64,000 bases of DNA from an uncultured Ruminococcus sp. (GCA_902768825.1 CACXMR010000003.1:2665-66664), one strand, 5' to 3'. Counted from the stretch's first letter, positions 6,986 through 15,919 are shown. Notes: generated by a model from the letters alone, not told the origin. Program-made: numbers and translations.

Positions 6986-9697
6986 ATGCAAAGTAATGAG
7001 CTGAGGGTTGAGGAGCAGGAGAAGGATTATCCTTTTCTTTTTTCGGTAGTGATTCCTGTATATAATGTAGAGCATTACCTTGCTGAGACGCTGGATTCTG
7101 TGATCGGTCAGACTATCGGCTTTGAAAACATCCAGATAATACTTGTCAATGACGGCAGCCCTGATGACAGCGAGGAAATATGTCTGCTTTACCGTGACAG
7201 ATATCCGGACAATATCATCTATGTAAAGCAGGAAAACGCCGGAGTCAGCGCCGCCAGAAATAACGGTATCGGCTATATCAAGGGAAAATATGTCAACTTC
7301 CTGGATTCGGACGACTGCTGGGACAAAAACGCCTTTAAGAGGGTGTTTAACTTCTTTGAAAAGAACTATGACAGGGTAGACGTGGTGGGGGCAAGAAAAA
7401 AGTTTTTTGACGCTGCCAACGGCTATCATCATCTTGATTATAAATTTTCTTCCACCAGGGTCATCGACCTCTATGCTAACTATGAGATGATCCAGATGGA
7501 CGTCACCGGGTCCTTTGTAAAGGCCGAGGCCATCGGTGACAGGCGGTTTTCGGAGCACCTCAAGTATGGGGAGGACGCTCAGTTTATCAATTCCATACTC
7601 CTTGACAAGTGCAAGTTAGGGGTTGTCAAGGGCGCTGTCCACCTTTATCGCAAGAGAAGGGACGAGTCTTCGGCACTGCAAAACGAGCTGCGCTCAGAGA
7701 GCTATTACTTTGACTCGCCGGTATATTTCCACCTGGATCTTATCGAGCAGTCCAAAAAAAAGCACGGCAGAGTGATGGAGTTTATCCAGTATACCGTGAT
7801 GTATGATATGCGCTGGCGCATCGCCAAGCAGCTTGAGGGCTTCCTTGAGCAGGAGGACCTGGACAGATATCGTGAGCTGATAAACAGGATACTGATAAAC
7901 ATTTCCGACCGCATTATCTGTATGCAGAAGAACATGGGCATAGGTCAGAAGATCTATGCATTGAACATAAAGTATAACAGGGATATCTGTAAGGAATTTG
8001 AATATGACCACGGCAAGCTACTGTTTAATAATATATGCGTCATCAACCTTTTTGACCAAAAAAACCTGCTTACTGCGGATTTTCTCTACATAAAGGACGG
8101 TATGCTTCACATCGAGGGCAGGGACAACATCCTTCTTGACCCGGAGGACTATACTATCCGGGCGAGAGTGGATAATGTGATGTATGACCCTGTGCGCTTC
8201 CACGCCGAAAAGTATGACATCAATATTCTGGGCATCAAGGCCTTTAAGGGCAAGGGCTTTTCCTTTGACGTCCCCATCAGGGATGACGGGGAGACAAACG
8301 TGGAGTTTATCATGACCTATCGGGGAGATTTCGTCACAAGGCTCTACATCAGCCCCGGAAAGTTTGCTCACATCCCCTCAAAGAGCGGCAATGCAGGCTA
8401 TTGGAGGACAGGGGACCGCTTTATCCGCATAAGAAACAAATTCATCAAGGTGACCCCTTATACAAAGCGTCTTGAGTCAAGATATGAGGAGGAGTATCGG
8501 GCTTATCTCGAAAAGTCAAAGAGGTCCTATCTTCTCAAATGGAGGATGCTCTACAGGCTCCTGAAAAGATTTTATAAGAATGTCTGGCTGATCTCCGACA
8601 GGCCCAACAAGGCAGGGGACAACGGCGAGCATTTGTTCAGATATATATGTCAGCAAAAGCCCAAGGGTATCAGAGCGTACTTCGTGATACAAAAAAGCAG
8701 CGAGGACTATGCCAAGATGAAGAACATCGGCAGGGTAGTGGACTTTGATTCTGTCAAGTTCCGGCTGCTCACCCTCTTTGCCAGGATGGTGATATCATCC
8801 CAGGCCAGCGAATACGTCCTTAATCCTTTCGGCGGGGACTATGCCTATATGTCCGACCTTTACGGCTACAAATTCGTGTTTTTGCAGCACGGCATCACAA
8901 AGGACGATATTTCGGGCTGGCTCAACCGTTTTAATAAGAACATAAGCATCTTCGTCACTGCCGGCAAGCCGGAATACAGGTCTATCCTTGAGGGGGACTA
9001 TTTCTATGATGAGAGCGTTGTAAAGCTGACGGGCTTCCCGAGGTTTGACGAGCTGACCAGGATGGGCAAGAATGTCAAAAAGAAGGTGCTGATAATCCCC
9101 ACATGGAGGAAATATCTCAGCAAGTGCGTCAATCCCAAGACCGACACCAGCGTTTATTATGACAAATTCAAGGAAAGCGGGTTTTTTGCCTTTTACAACG
9201 GGCTGATAAACCATCCCAGGCTCCTTGAGTGTATGCGCAAAAAGGGCTATGAGGGTCTGTTCTGCCTGCATCCTCTCTTTGCGGAGCAGTATGTGGACTT
9301 CTCAGGGAACGATGTGTTCAAGGTGAACAAGGGCTATGTTGACTATCAGAAGCAGTTTGCCGAATGCTCGTTGCTGGTGACGGATTTTTCAAGTGTGTTC
9401 TTTGATTTTGGCTATCTCAAAAAGCCGGTGATCTATTCTCAGTTTGACAAGGAAGAGTTTTTTGCCAGCCATTCCTATTCTGAGGGATATTTCAGCTATG
9501 AGAATAACGGCTTTGGGCCTGTGTGCACCGACATCGAGAGCACCGTGGACGCCATGATCCGTGAGCTGGAAAATGACTGCCGCAATGATCCAAAATATCT
9601 CAAGAGGGTAGAGGAGTTTTATCCCTACTTTGACGACAAGAGCTGTGAGCGTGTCTTTGACTGCATATGCGAGCTTGCCCAAAACAGCCAAAAATGA
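6986..9697 (+). CDS. Fused family 2 glycosyltransferase and CDP-glycerol transferase
   Basis: 903 residues. The N-terminal third (about 15-260) is a GT2 domain: FSVVIPVYNVEHYL, LVNDGSPDDS, AGVSAARNNG and LDSDDCW. A middle region (about 340-480) of beta-rich sequence without clear motifs links it to a C-terminal TagF-like domain (about 520-900) with DRPNKAGDNGEHLFRY, FLQHGITKDDISGWL, IPTWRKYL, HPLF and VTDFSSVFFDFGYLKKPV. Ribosome site AAGGAGGAG lies just upstream. One protein could thus add a sugar and an alditol phosphate alternately, giving a sugar-glycerol-phosphate repeat. Such bifunctional fusions are known in capsule and teichoic acid loci. Substrates are not determined by the sequence. 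Confidence 0.9.
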   Translation: MQSNELRVEEQEKDYPFLFSVVIPVYNVEHYLAETLDSVIGQTIGFENIQIILVNDGSPDDSEEICLLYRDRYPDNIIYVKQENAGVSAARNNGIGYIKGKYVNFLDSDDCWDKNAFKRVFNFFEKNYDRVDVVGARKKFFDAANGYHHLDYKFSSTRVIDLYANYEMIQMDVTGSFVKAEAIGDRRFSEHLKYGEDAQFINSILLDKCKLGVVKGAVHLYRKRRDESSALQNELRSESYYFDSPVYFHLDLIEQSKKKHGRVMEFIQYTVMYDMRWRIAKQLEGFLEQEDLDRYRELINRILINISDRIICMQKNMGIGQKIYALNIKYNRDICKEFEYDHGKLLFNNICVINLFDQKNLLTADFLYIKDGMLHIEGRDNILLDPEDYTIRARVDNVMYDPVRFHAEKYDINILGIKAFKGKGFSFDVPIRDDGETNVEFIMTYRGDFVTRLYISPGKFAHIPSKSGNAGYWRTGDRFIRIRNKFIKVTPYTKRLESRYEEEYRAYLEKSKRSYLLKWRMLYRLLKRFYKNVWLISDRPNKAGDNGEHLFRYICQQKPKGIRAYFVIQKSSEDYAKMKNIGRVVDFDSVKFRLLTLFARMVISSQASEYVLNPFGGDYAYMSDLYGYKFVFLQHGITKDDISGWLNRFNKNISIFVTAGKPEYRSILEGDYFYDESVVKLTGFPRFDELTRMGKNVKKKVLIIPTWRKYLSKCVNPKTDTSVYYDKFKESGFFAFYNGLINHPRLLECMRKKGYEGLFCLHPLFAEQYVDFSGNDVFKVNKGYVDYQKQFAECSLLVTDFSSVFFDFGYLKKPVIYSQFDKEEFFASHSYSEGYFSYENNGFGPVCTDIESTVDAMIRELENDCRNDPKYLKRVEEFYPYFDDKSCERVFDCICELAQNSQK

Positions 9698-9780
9698 TGC
9701 TGGGCCGCCCTTTTAGCCTTACTTTTGGGGCATCAGCGGCAATAGTTACAGATTTGGAACTAAAAAAATAGCCGAAACAC

Positions 9781-9809
9781 TTGATATCCGCAAGGCGTTG
9801 AGGTAGAAT
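9781..9809 (+). promoter_or_regulatory. Probable promoter of the MBOAT module
   Basis: TTGATA (9781-9786), 17-bp spacer, TAGAAT (9804-9809). It lies in the 173-bp gap before the MBOAT gene. A short inverted repeat (CAGCCC/GGGCTG, about 9822-9841) follows in the leader. It would let the decoration module be expressed separately from the polymer genes. Confidence 0.5.
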
Positions 9810-9870
9810 TGTTTTATTGTGCAGCCCTGAGTCATGGGGCTGATAGAAAAAGGTCAGAAGGAGTAGTAAT

Positions 9871-11313
9871 ATGGTTTTTGCAGATCTGTTTTTTCTGTAT
9901 GCTTTTCTTCCGTTATGCTTGCTCTTCTATTTTGCCTGTAAAAAGCTGAAGACCAAAAATACAGTGCTCATCATTTTTTCCCTGGTGTTCTATGCCTGGG
10001 GAGAGCCGCTTTATGTCCTGCTTTTGCTTTTCAGCGCCGCCTTCAACTGGTTCATCGGCGGACTGATAGGCAAATATCAAGGGCAGACAAAGGCAAAGAC
10101 GGCTCTTGCGGCAGGAGTCATCGTGGATGTGCTGCTGCTTGTGGTGTTCAAATACACCGGCTTCCTTGTGGAGAATCTCAACGGGCTTCTGCATATCGGC
10201 ATACCTGTGCCGAATATCTCATTGCCCATTGGCATCAGCTTCTTTACCTTCCAGGCTATTTCCTACATAATAGACTGCTATTGGGAAACGGTCACTCCTC
10301 AAAAGTCATTCAAAAAGTTTTTGCTCTATCTGTCACTGTTCCCACAGCTTATCGCCGGCCCCATCGTGCGCTACAGCGTGGTGGAAAAGGAGATCGAAAA
10401 GCGCCGCTCTACTGCCGTGGATATCAGCGAGGGTGCTATGCGCTTTATTGTGGGACTTGCCAAGAAGGTCATCATCGCCAACAATCTCTATGCGATCGTT
10501 ACCCAGTTTTATGGTGACGTCAACAAAAACCAGTATGCCGACATTTCGTCCCTTTCCTTCCTCGGAACCTGGTTTGTAGTGATCTGTTATTCCCTTTATG
10601 TATACTTTGACTTCAGCGGCTATTCGGATATGGCCATCGGTCTGGGAAGAATGTTTGGCTTCCACTTTAACGAAAACTTCAACTATCCCTTTATCTGCAA
10701 GACGATCAGTGAGTTCTGGCAGAGGTGGCACATCTCTCTCAGCTCCTTCTTCAGGGATTATCTCTTTTATGTGCCGATTTTTGGCAAGACCAGGAAGTAT
10801 CTTAATCTGTTTCTGGTCTGGTTCTGCACCGGTCTGTGGCACGGCGCCGCCTGGAATTTCATATTCTGGGGACTTTATTTCGGCCTGTTCCTGCTCCTTG
10901 AGATCAAGATCGGCAAAAAGCGCATGAAGAAGTGGCCCCTGGTGCTTACACATATCTATAGCAAGCTGGTGATCGTCATCGGCTTTGGAATATTCTGTTT
11001 CTCGGATATGACTCAGCTTGGCAATTTCTTCCTCAATATTTCCGGCATAGGAATGTTTGTCAACGGCACAGGCTTTGCCGACCCCATCACATGGAGCGCC
11101 TTTGTAAAGAATATCTTCCTTGTGATCTTTGCCATAGCCGTTTCTACGCCCATACTCCAGCAGATCAAGAAATTCTTCTTTGAATGGGGCAACAATGTGG
11201 TCTACATCACAGGAAAAATGGCAGGCGTTGTAGGCTGTATGCTTCTGCTTATTGCCTGCAGTATCATGCTGGTTGATTCAACCAACAACCCCTTCCTGTA
11301 TTTCCGCTTCTGA
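9871..11313 (+). CDS. MBOAT family O-acyltransferase (AlgI/DltB-like)
   Basis: 480 residues with about ten to twelve membrane helices. The MBOAT signatures are present: YFDFSGYSDMAIG, EFWQRWHISLSSFFRDYLF (His near residue 287) and CTGLWHGAAWNFIFWG (the invariant catalytic-type His near 324). AlgI, PatA and DltB move acyl groups from a cytoplasmic donor through the membrane to a surface polymer. DltB uses an acyl carrier protein as donor, and here an ACP gene lies three genes downstream, so a carrier-bound donor is likely. Ribosome site AGAAGGAG precedes the ATG. It is followed by a DHHW protein, the usual extracytoplasmic partner of this family. Confidence 0.92.
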   Translation: MVFADLFFLYAFLPLCLLFYFACKKLKTKNTVLIIFSLVFYAWGEPLYVLLLLFSAAFNWFIGGLIGKYQGQTKAKTALAAGVIVDVLLLVVFKYTGFLVENLNGLLHIGIPVPNISLPIGISFFTFQAISYIIDCYWETVTPQKSFKKFLLYLSLFPQLIAGPIVRYSVVEKEIEKRRSTAVDISEGAMRFIVGLAKKVIIANNLYAIVTQFYGDVNKNQYADISSLSFLGTWFVVICYSLYVYFDFSGYSDMAIGLGRMFGFHFNENFNYPFICKTISEFWQRWHISLSSFFRDYLFYVPIFGKTRKYLNLFLVWFCTGLWHGAAWNFIFWGLYFGLFLLLEIKIGKKRMKKWPLVLTHIYSKLVIVIGFGIFCFSDMTQLGNFFLNISGIGMFVNGTGFADPITWSAFVKNIFLVIFAIAVSTPILQQIKKFFFEWGNNVVYITGKMAGVVGCMLLLIACSIMLVDSTNNPFLYFRF

Positions 11314-11336
11314 TGCCCTGAGAAAGGAGGAAAATC

Positions 11337-12854
11337 ATGGACAATAACAATACCCCTGTGGGTGCCACCCAGCATCCTTCTGAGGGACAGGCTCCCAAAA
11401 AGAAAAAAAGCTTCAATTCTTATAAGCGGGCTTCTGTAAAGCAGTTTTCGTCAGTGCTGTCTATATTGATAATGCTTCCGGTGTTTGTGGTGATGATCGT
11501 GTTCTTTACCTGCTTCCCCCGCTCGGAGGTGTCTCAGATAGAGAAGAGGACCCTTGCCAAATTCCCTGAGTTTACCATCGAAAACTACTTTAACGGCAGT
11601 TTTACCAACGGCATTAACCAGTGGTTTACCGACACTGCGCCCTTTCGTGACGACCTCAAAAACAACGGCAACGGTCTCAAGGCGTTTTTCGGCATTACCA
11701 CCCAGGACAGCGTGAATGTGGTGGGCGACATCAAGAAGGTGCCAAAAAAGACTACCAAGAAGACCGACGAAACCAGCAAGGCTTCACAGGTGAGCGAACA
11801 GGCTTCACAAGCAAGCACCCAGACTTCCGGCACTGAGGCTTCAAAGCCCGAGTCGTCAGCTCAGGAAAGCTCACAGACCGTGCCGCAGAAGAATTATCGT
11901 GAGCTGGACGCTGAATATACTGTAGAAAACGGCGTTATTGTGGTGAACCAGGACGGGCATTACCGTGGTCTTGAAATGTTCGGCGGCGGCTCGGGCAATG
12001 CCTATGTAGATTCACTCAACAGCCTGCGCTCTAACCTTGACAGCAAGATAAATATTTATTCGATGATAGTGCCCCTTGCCAGCGAATACTATACCCCTGC
12101 GAATTTCGACTCCTACACGGCAAATCAGAAGGAATATATTGACGAGCTTTCATCGAGACTCGACAGCGGTATAAAAACGGTGGATGCGGCGACAGTGCTG
12201 GGCAAGCACACCGAAGAGAACATCTATTGCCGCACTGACCATCACTGGATGCCGTTGGGAGCTTATTATGCGGCTCAGGAGTTTGCAAAGGTTGCGGGAG
12301 TTGACTTTAAGGAGCTGAGCACCTTCAAGCCCGAGACCATAGAGGGCTTTGTGGGCACGATGTACGCATTCTCCGGCGGCGACGTCAACATCAAGAACGA
12401 TCCTGAGGATTTCACATATTACATCCCCGACAACTATGAGAAGTGCAAGACGGATTTCTACGACACCGACTTTACATATGATTATACAGGTTCCTACTTC
12501 AAGCAGGTGGGTGACCCCCAGTCAAATGCATATCTCACATTCTTTGGCGGTGACGAGCAGATAGTCAAGCTGCGCACCGACGTCAAGAACGGCAGGAAGC
12601 TGATTCTCATTAAAGACAGCTATGGCAATGCGCTGCCGGGATATCTGACAAATTCCTTTGAGGAAATATACATTGTTGATATGAGATATTTCAAGCTGAA
12701 TCTTGTAGATTTCATCAAGCAGATGGGCATAACCGATGTACTCTTTGGTATGGTAACCTACTCAGCATTTGGAAACAATTCCTATGAGTTACCGGATCTG
12801 CTGACACAAGCTCAGGGAGAGACGATAGTTGACAACTACGACAGCGAGGCGTGA
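11337..12854 (+). CDS. DHHW-motif (AlgJ/AlgX-like) surface acyl-transfer protein
   Basis: 505 residues. A Lys-rich cytoplasmic N-terminus is followed by one membrane helix (about 42-62), so most of the protein is outside. A Ser/Thr/Gln-rich linker (about 140-185) leads to a SGNH-hydrolase-like domain that carries the DHHW signature at residues 301-304 (CRTDHHWMPLGAYYA) and LILIKDSYGNALPGYL, where the DSYGN serine would be the nucleophile. In AlgX/AlgJ/PatB-type proteins this domain completes O-acetyl transfer to the polymer. It lies 23 bp after the MBOAT gene with AAAGGAGG upstream. The role as the second half of the transfer machine is inferred from that pairing. Confidence 0.88.
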   Translation: MDNNNTPVGATQHPSEGQAPKKKKSFNSYKRASVKQFSSVLSILIMLPVFVVMIVFFTCFPRSEVSQIEKRTLAKFPEFTIENYFNGSFTNGINQWFTDTAPFRDDLKNNGNGLKAFFGITTQDSVNVVGDIKKVPKKTTKKTDETSKASQVSEQASQASTQTSGTEASKPESSAQESSQTVPQKNYRELDAEYTVENGVIVVNQDGHYRGLEMFGGGSGNAYVDSLNSLRSNLDSKINIYSMIVPLASEYYTPANFDSYTANQKEYIDELSSRLDSGIKTVDAATVLGKHTEENIYCRTDHHWMPLGAYYAAQEFAKVAGVDFKELSTFKPETIEGFVGTMYAFSGGDVNIKNDPEDFTYYIPDNYEKCKTDFYDTDFTYDYTGSYFKQVGDPQSNAYLTFFGGDEQIVKLRTDVKNGRKLILIKDSYGNALPGYLTNSFEEIYIVDMRYFKLNLVDFIKQMGITDVLFGMVTYSAFGNNSYELPDLLTQAQGETIVDNYDSEA

Positions 12855-12948
12855 CCATCTGCGTCTATCTGAAAGATGTTCCCAACAGCGACAATACAAG
12901 AGTTTCGCCGGCGGTATGCCGGAAATAAAAGGAAAGGAAAGATCGTTT

Positions 12949-14742
12949 ATGAAAGAGCTTGAATATCCCTTTGACTCGGAATATATCATCAAAAAGAGGA
13001 AGTCTATCAAGAAGGCTCTCCTTGCAGACGGCAGCAAGAGAATAAAAAAGAAGGTCGCTGTCTTTGGCGGCTCTACAACTAATGATATCGTAGTTTATCT
13101 TGAGCTTTTCCTGCTGGATCAGGGGATCGAGGCTGAGTTTTATCAGTCGGAATACGCTCAGTATTGGCAGGATGCCATGTTCCCCAGTCAGGAGCTGCTG
13201 GACTTTGCCCCGGATATCGTGTTTATCCACACCACCAACAGGAATATTATCAACTATCCCCACACTTCGGACAGCAGGGAGCAGGTGCAGGAGCTGCTGG
13301 ACACGGAGTATGCCAAGTTTGAACAGATGTGGAGCAAGATCTCGGAAACATACCACTGCCCAATCATCCAGAATAACTTTGAGATGCCCTTCTATCGCCT
13401 TATGGGCAACAAGGACTGCTCTGACTACAGGGGCCGCATGAACTATCTGACACGCCTCAATGCAAAATTTTATGATTATGCTGAGGGCCATGAGGGCTTT
13501 TACATCAACGACATAAACTATATCTCCGCATCCTTCGGCCTCAAGGAGTGGAGCGACCCTTCCTACTGGAATATGTATAAGTATGCCATGTGCGTTGACG
13601 CAATACCCGAATTTTCCTTCAATGTATCAAACATCATCAAGTCAGTGTTTGGCAGGAACAAAAAGGCTCTTGCTCTCGATCTTGACAATACCCTCTGGGG
13701 TGGCGTCGTGGGTGATGACGGCGTTGACGGCATACAGATCGGTCAGGAAACAGGCGTTGCCCAGACTTATTATGAGTTTCAGAGCTACATCAAGTCCCTC
13801 AAGGAGCTGGGAATAATCCTCACCGTGTGCTCAAAGAACGACCACGAAAACGCTATTGCCGGTCTTAACCATCCCGAGGGCGCCCTCAAGCCCGATGACT
13901 TCATTATCATCAAGGCAAACTGGGAAAACAAGGACAGAAACATTATAGAAATAGCCAACGAGCTGAATATCCTGCCGGATTCCATTGTATTTGTGGATGA
14001 CAACCCTGCCGAGCGGGCAATCGTCAGCGCTCAGGTGGCAGGAGTCCGCACACCGGTCATGGACAGCGTAGAAAACTATATTATGACCATCGACAGGAAC
14101 GGCTATTTTGAAGTGACCAATTTCAGCGAGGACGACCTCAAGCGCAACGAAATGTATAAGGCAAATGCCCAGAGAGCCGCTCAGCAGGCGACATTCACGG
14201 ATTATAAGGACTATCTGCTCAGCCTTGACATGAAGGCAGTCATCGATGACTTTATCCCTGTTTATCTGCAGAGAATCACCCAGCTCACCAACAAAAGCAA
14301 TCAGTTTAACGTGACCACCAGGCGCTATACTGCTACCGAGATGGAAGAGGTGTGCGCAAGCCCTGATTATATCCGCCTCTACGGTAAGCTTATCGACAAA
14401 TTCGGCGACAACGGTGTTGTATCGGTGGTTATCGGCAAAAAGGACGGGGCAGTTCTCAACATGGAGCTCTGGCTCATGAGCTGTCGTGTGCTGAAGAGAG
14501 ATATGGAGCTTGCCATGCTTGACAGGCTTGTAGAGCGTTGCCGTGACCAGGGAATCGAGACTATCAGGGGTTATTACTATCCCACAGCTAAAAACGGCAT
14601 GGTTAAGGAGCTTTACGGTTTCTTTGGCTTTAACAAGGTGAGCGAGGACGAAAACGGCAATACAGTATGGGAGCTTGCCGTGGACGGTTATGAAAACAGG
14701 AACCATGTTATTGTCGTAGAGGGAAATTCCGCGGTCAAATAA
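12949..14742 (+). CDS. FkbH-like HAD-superfamily protein
   Basis: 597 residues. An N-terminal region of the FkbH type (KVAVFGGSTTNDI, then DIVFIHTTNRNI) precedes a HAD-IIIC domain with LALDLDNTLWGGVVGDDG (Asp nucleophile near 244 and the +2 Asp near 246), CSKNDHENA and FVDDNPAER. A C-terminal domain (about 450-590) resembles an acyltransferase fold. In polyketide pathways FkbH enzymes turn 1,3-bisphosphoglycerate into glyceryl bound to an acyl carrier protein. ATG 12949 follows AAAGGAAAGGA; the longer frame from 12829 overlaps the upstream gene. With the ACP next door and an MBOAT pair upstream, it most likely loads the carrier. The acyl group is not proven. Confidence 0.85.
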   Translation: MKELEYPFDSEYIIKKRKSIKKALLADGSKRIKKKVAVFGGSTTNDIVVYLELFLLDQGIEAEFYQSEYAQYWQDAMFPSQELLDFAPDIVFIHTTNRNIINYPHTSDSREQVQELLDTEYAKFEQMWSKISETYHCPIIQNNFEMPFYRLMGNKDCSDYRGRMNYLTRLNAKFYDYAEGHEGFYINDINYISASFGLKEWSDPSYWNMYKYAMCVDAIPEFSFNVSNIIKSVFGRNKKALALDLDNTLWGGVVGDDGVDGIQIGQETGVAQTYYEFQSYIKSLKELGIILTVCSKNDHENAIAGLNHPEGALKPDDFIIIKANWENKDRNIIEIANELNILPDSIVFVDDNPAERAIVSAQVAGVRTPVMDSVENYIMTIDRNGYFEVTNFSEDDLKRNEMYKANAQRAAQQATFTDYKDYLLSLDMKAVIDDFIPVYLQRITQLTNKSNQFNVTTRRYTATEMEEVCASPDYIRLYGKLIDKFGDNGVVSVVIGKKDGAVLNMELWLMSCRVLKRDMELAMLDRLVERCRDQGIETIRGYYYPTAKNGMVKELYGFFGFNKVSEDENGNTVWELAVDGYENRNHVIVVEGNSAVK

Positions 14743-14810
14743 TTGCCATAATTCCTGATAAGAAATATAATTCCCATCTGATGGGGTAAAATGGTGATAC
14801 TGCAAAGAAA

Positions 14811-14840
14811 GGCGGTTCTTGCCATTCCGAGAGAGCCGCC
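14811..14840 (+). promoter_or_regulatory. Hairpin between fkbH-like and acp genes
   Basis: Arms GGCGGTTCT and AGAGCCGCC form a 9-bp stem with one G-U pair and a 12-nt loop. No T-tract follows. It lies in a 129-bp gap in an otherwise tight operon, 31 nt before the ACP start. A transcript-processing, stability or partial-attenuation role that sets ACP level apart from the upstream genes is possible. Confidence 0.45.
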
Positions 14841-14871
14841 CGATATAATACTTAATAAAGGAGTAAGGAAT

Positions 14872-15117
14872 ATGGATACAAAGACTATCTATGCAAGGCT
14901 TGACAAGGTTTTTCAGGATGTATTTGATGACGACTCCATAAGGGTCAACCCCAAGACCACTGCGGATGATATTGACGACTGGGACAGCCTTGAGCACATC
15001 ACGCTCATCAACGCCGTTGAGCGGGAGTTTAAGATGAAGTTCAAGATGGGTGAGGTCTCCTCCATGAAAAACGTAGGAGAGATGGCAGACATCATCGCAG
15101 CGAGGGCAAAGGCATAA
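14872..15117 (+). CDS. Acyl carrier protein
   Basis: 81 residues, acidic, with the helical pattern of carrier proteins. The phosphopantetheine site is DWDSLEHI with Ser near residue 39. ATG 14872 has AAAGGAG 7 nt upstream; a longer frame from 14791 runs through the hairpin and is unlikely to be used. It is not next to fatty-acid synthesis genes. Its place at the end of an MBOAT-DHHW-FkbH set points to a dedicated carrier, as DltC is for D-alanine. A strong terminator follows, closing the operon. Confidence 0.92.
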   Translation: MDTKTIYARLDKVFQDVFDDDSIRVNPKTTADDIDDWDSLEHITLINAVEREFKMKFKMGEVSSMKNVGEMADIIAARAKA

Positions 15118-15137
15118 AATTTAATGCGTAAAAGAAA

Positions 15138-15191
15138 ACAGGCATCGGCAGACCTTGACTCAATCAAGGCAGACCGTGCCTGTATTTTTTT
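15138..15191 (+). terminator. Intrinsic terminator after the acp gene
   Basis: Long imperfect hairpin: ACAGGCA/TGCCTGT, CGG/CCG and CCTTGA/TCAAGG helices separated by a symmetric CAGA/CAGA internal loop, followed by ATTTTTTT. It ends the surface-polymer locus. Confidence 0.85.
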
Positions 15192-15269
15192 GGTTCGTAC
15201 ACAGAGCGCCCGGCGAGCCGTCGGTGCCGTATTCGCATAGTAAGTCATCGTGGTATTATAATTCTGTTT

Positions 15270-15500
15270 CCGCGGTATGATAGTAACAGCCGCGATCGGT
15301 GAATGTTCGGTCAAAAATCACTTTCAGCGCGAAGTCGGGAGCGCAGGCTCTGCGCCCGCACCCCCGAACCCCTTTGGATTTCGCTCTCTGCGGAGAGCGA
15401 GCAGGGGCTCTGCCCCATGCACCCCGCATCCTTTGAAAAGGCTGGCGAAACTTTTGTGTTGTCGTCTTTGGGTAGATTGTCAGCCGCAAGAGTACTTCTC
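15270..15500. repeat. Intergenic modular hairpin repeat, locus 1
   Basis: The 362-bp gap between acp and the dtxR-like gene holds, after the terminator, several modules that recur elsewhere. These are an AGTAACAGCCGCG segment (15285), the GGGAGC-GCAG-GCT-CTGC-GCC box (15337-15356), a CGCTCTC/GAGAGCG hairpin (15382-15399), GGGGC-TCT-GCCCC (15404-15416), and a CTTTTGTGTTGTCGTCTTTG segment (15451-15470). The last module runs up to the stop codon of the convergent dtxR-like gene. Several open frames across it are spurious. Confidence 0.75.
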
Positions 15501-15866
15501 GGCATGGCTACGTATCGCATCAAACGTCTCTTGGCTTAAATCATGCTCTACCCTGCACGCATCTTTTTCGGCACATTCCGAGGATACCCCCAGACGCAAA
15601 AATAAATCCCTCAAAAGAACGTGACGATGATAAATATTGCTTGCTATGCTCATGCCTTCATCCGTGATAGTAATATAGTTTTCTTGATCCATTGTAATGA
15701 GTCCACGCTCACGAAGCCTCTTTGTAGTATAGGTGACGCTTGGCTTTGTAACGCCGAGAAAGGCGGCAACATCTATAGAACGAATAAAACCCTTTTTCTC
15801 TTTGAGGATAAGCATGGCTTCGAGATAATCTTCTGCGGTTTTGTCTTTGTTTGTGTCGGTCTTCAT
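15480..15866 (-). CDS. DtxR/MntR family metal-dependent regulator
   Basis: 128 residues. A winged-helix N-terminus (EDYLEAMLILKEKKGFIRSI, then VTKPSVTYTTKRLRERGLI as recognition helix) is followed by a metal-binding and dimerization part with HRHVLLRDLFLRLGV, CRVEHDLS and RSHAEKY, as in MntR-type repressors that sense Mn or Fe. The family normally blocks metal-uptake genes when metal is bound. No metal transporter is adjacent, so the target is elsewhere. AAGGAGG lies upstream of the ATG. The final codons and stop lie in a repeat module similar to AGTATCAACCGCGAG, so the C-terminus may have been reshaped by the repeat. Confidence 0.85.
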   Translation of the reverse strand: MKTDTNKDKTAEDYLEAMLILKEKKGFIRSIDVAAFLGVTKPSVTYTTKRLRERGLITMDQENYITITDEGMSIASNIYHRHVLLRDLFLRLGVSSECAEKDACRVEHDLSQETFDAIRSHAEKYSCG

Positions 15867-15919
15867 TATGCTTTGCCTCCTTTTTTATGTGGTTGAATGA
15901 TTTATTTTGCTTCTACATA

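Noticed and set aside
15256..15624. Several overlapping open frames on both strands
   Set aside because: They cover the GC-rich repeat modules, have no ribosome sites and resemble nothing.
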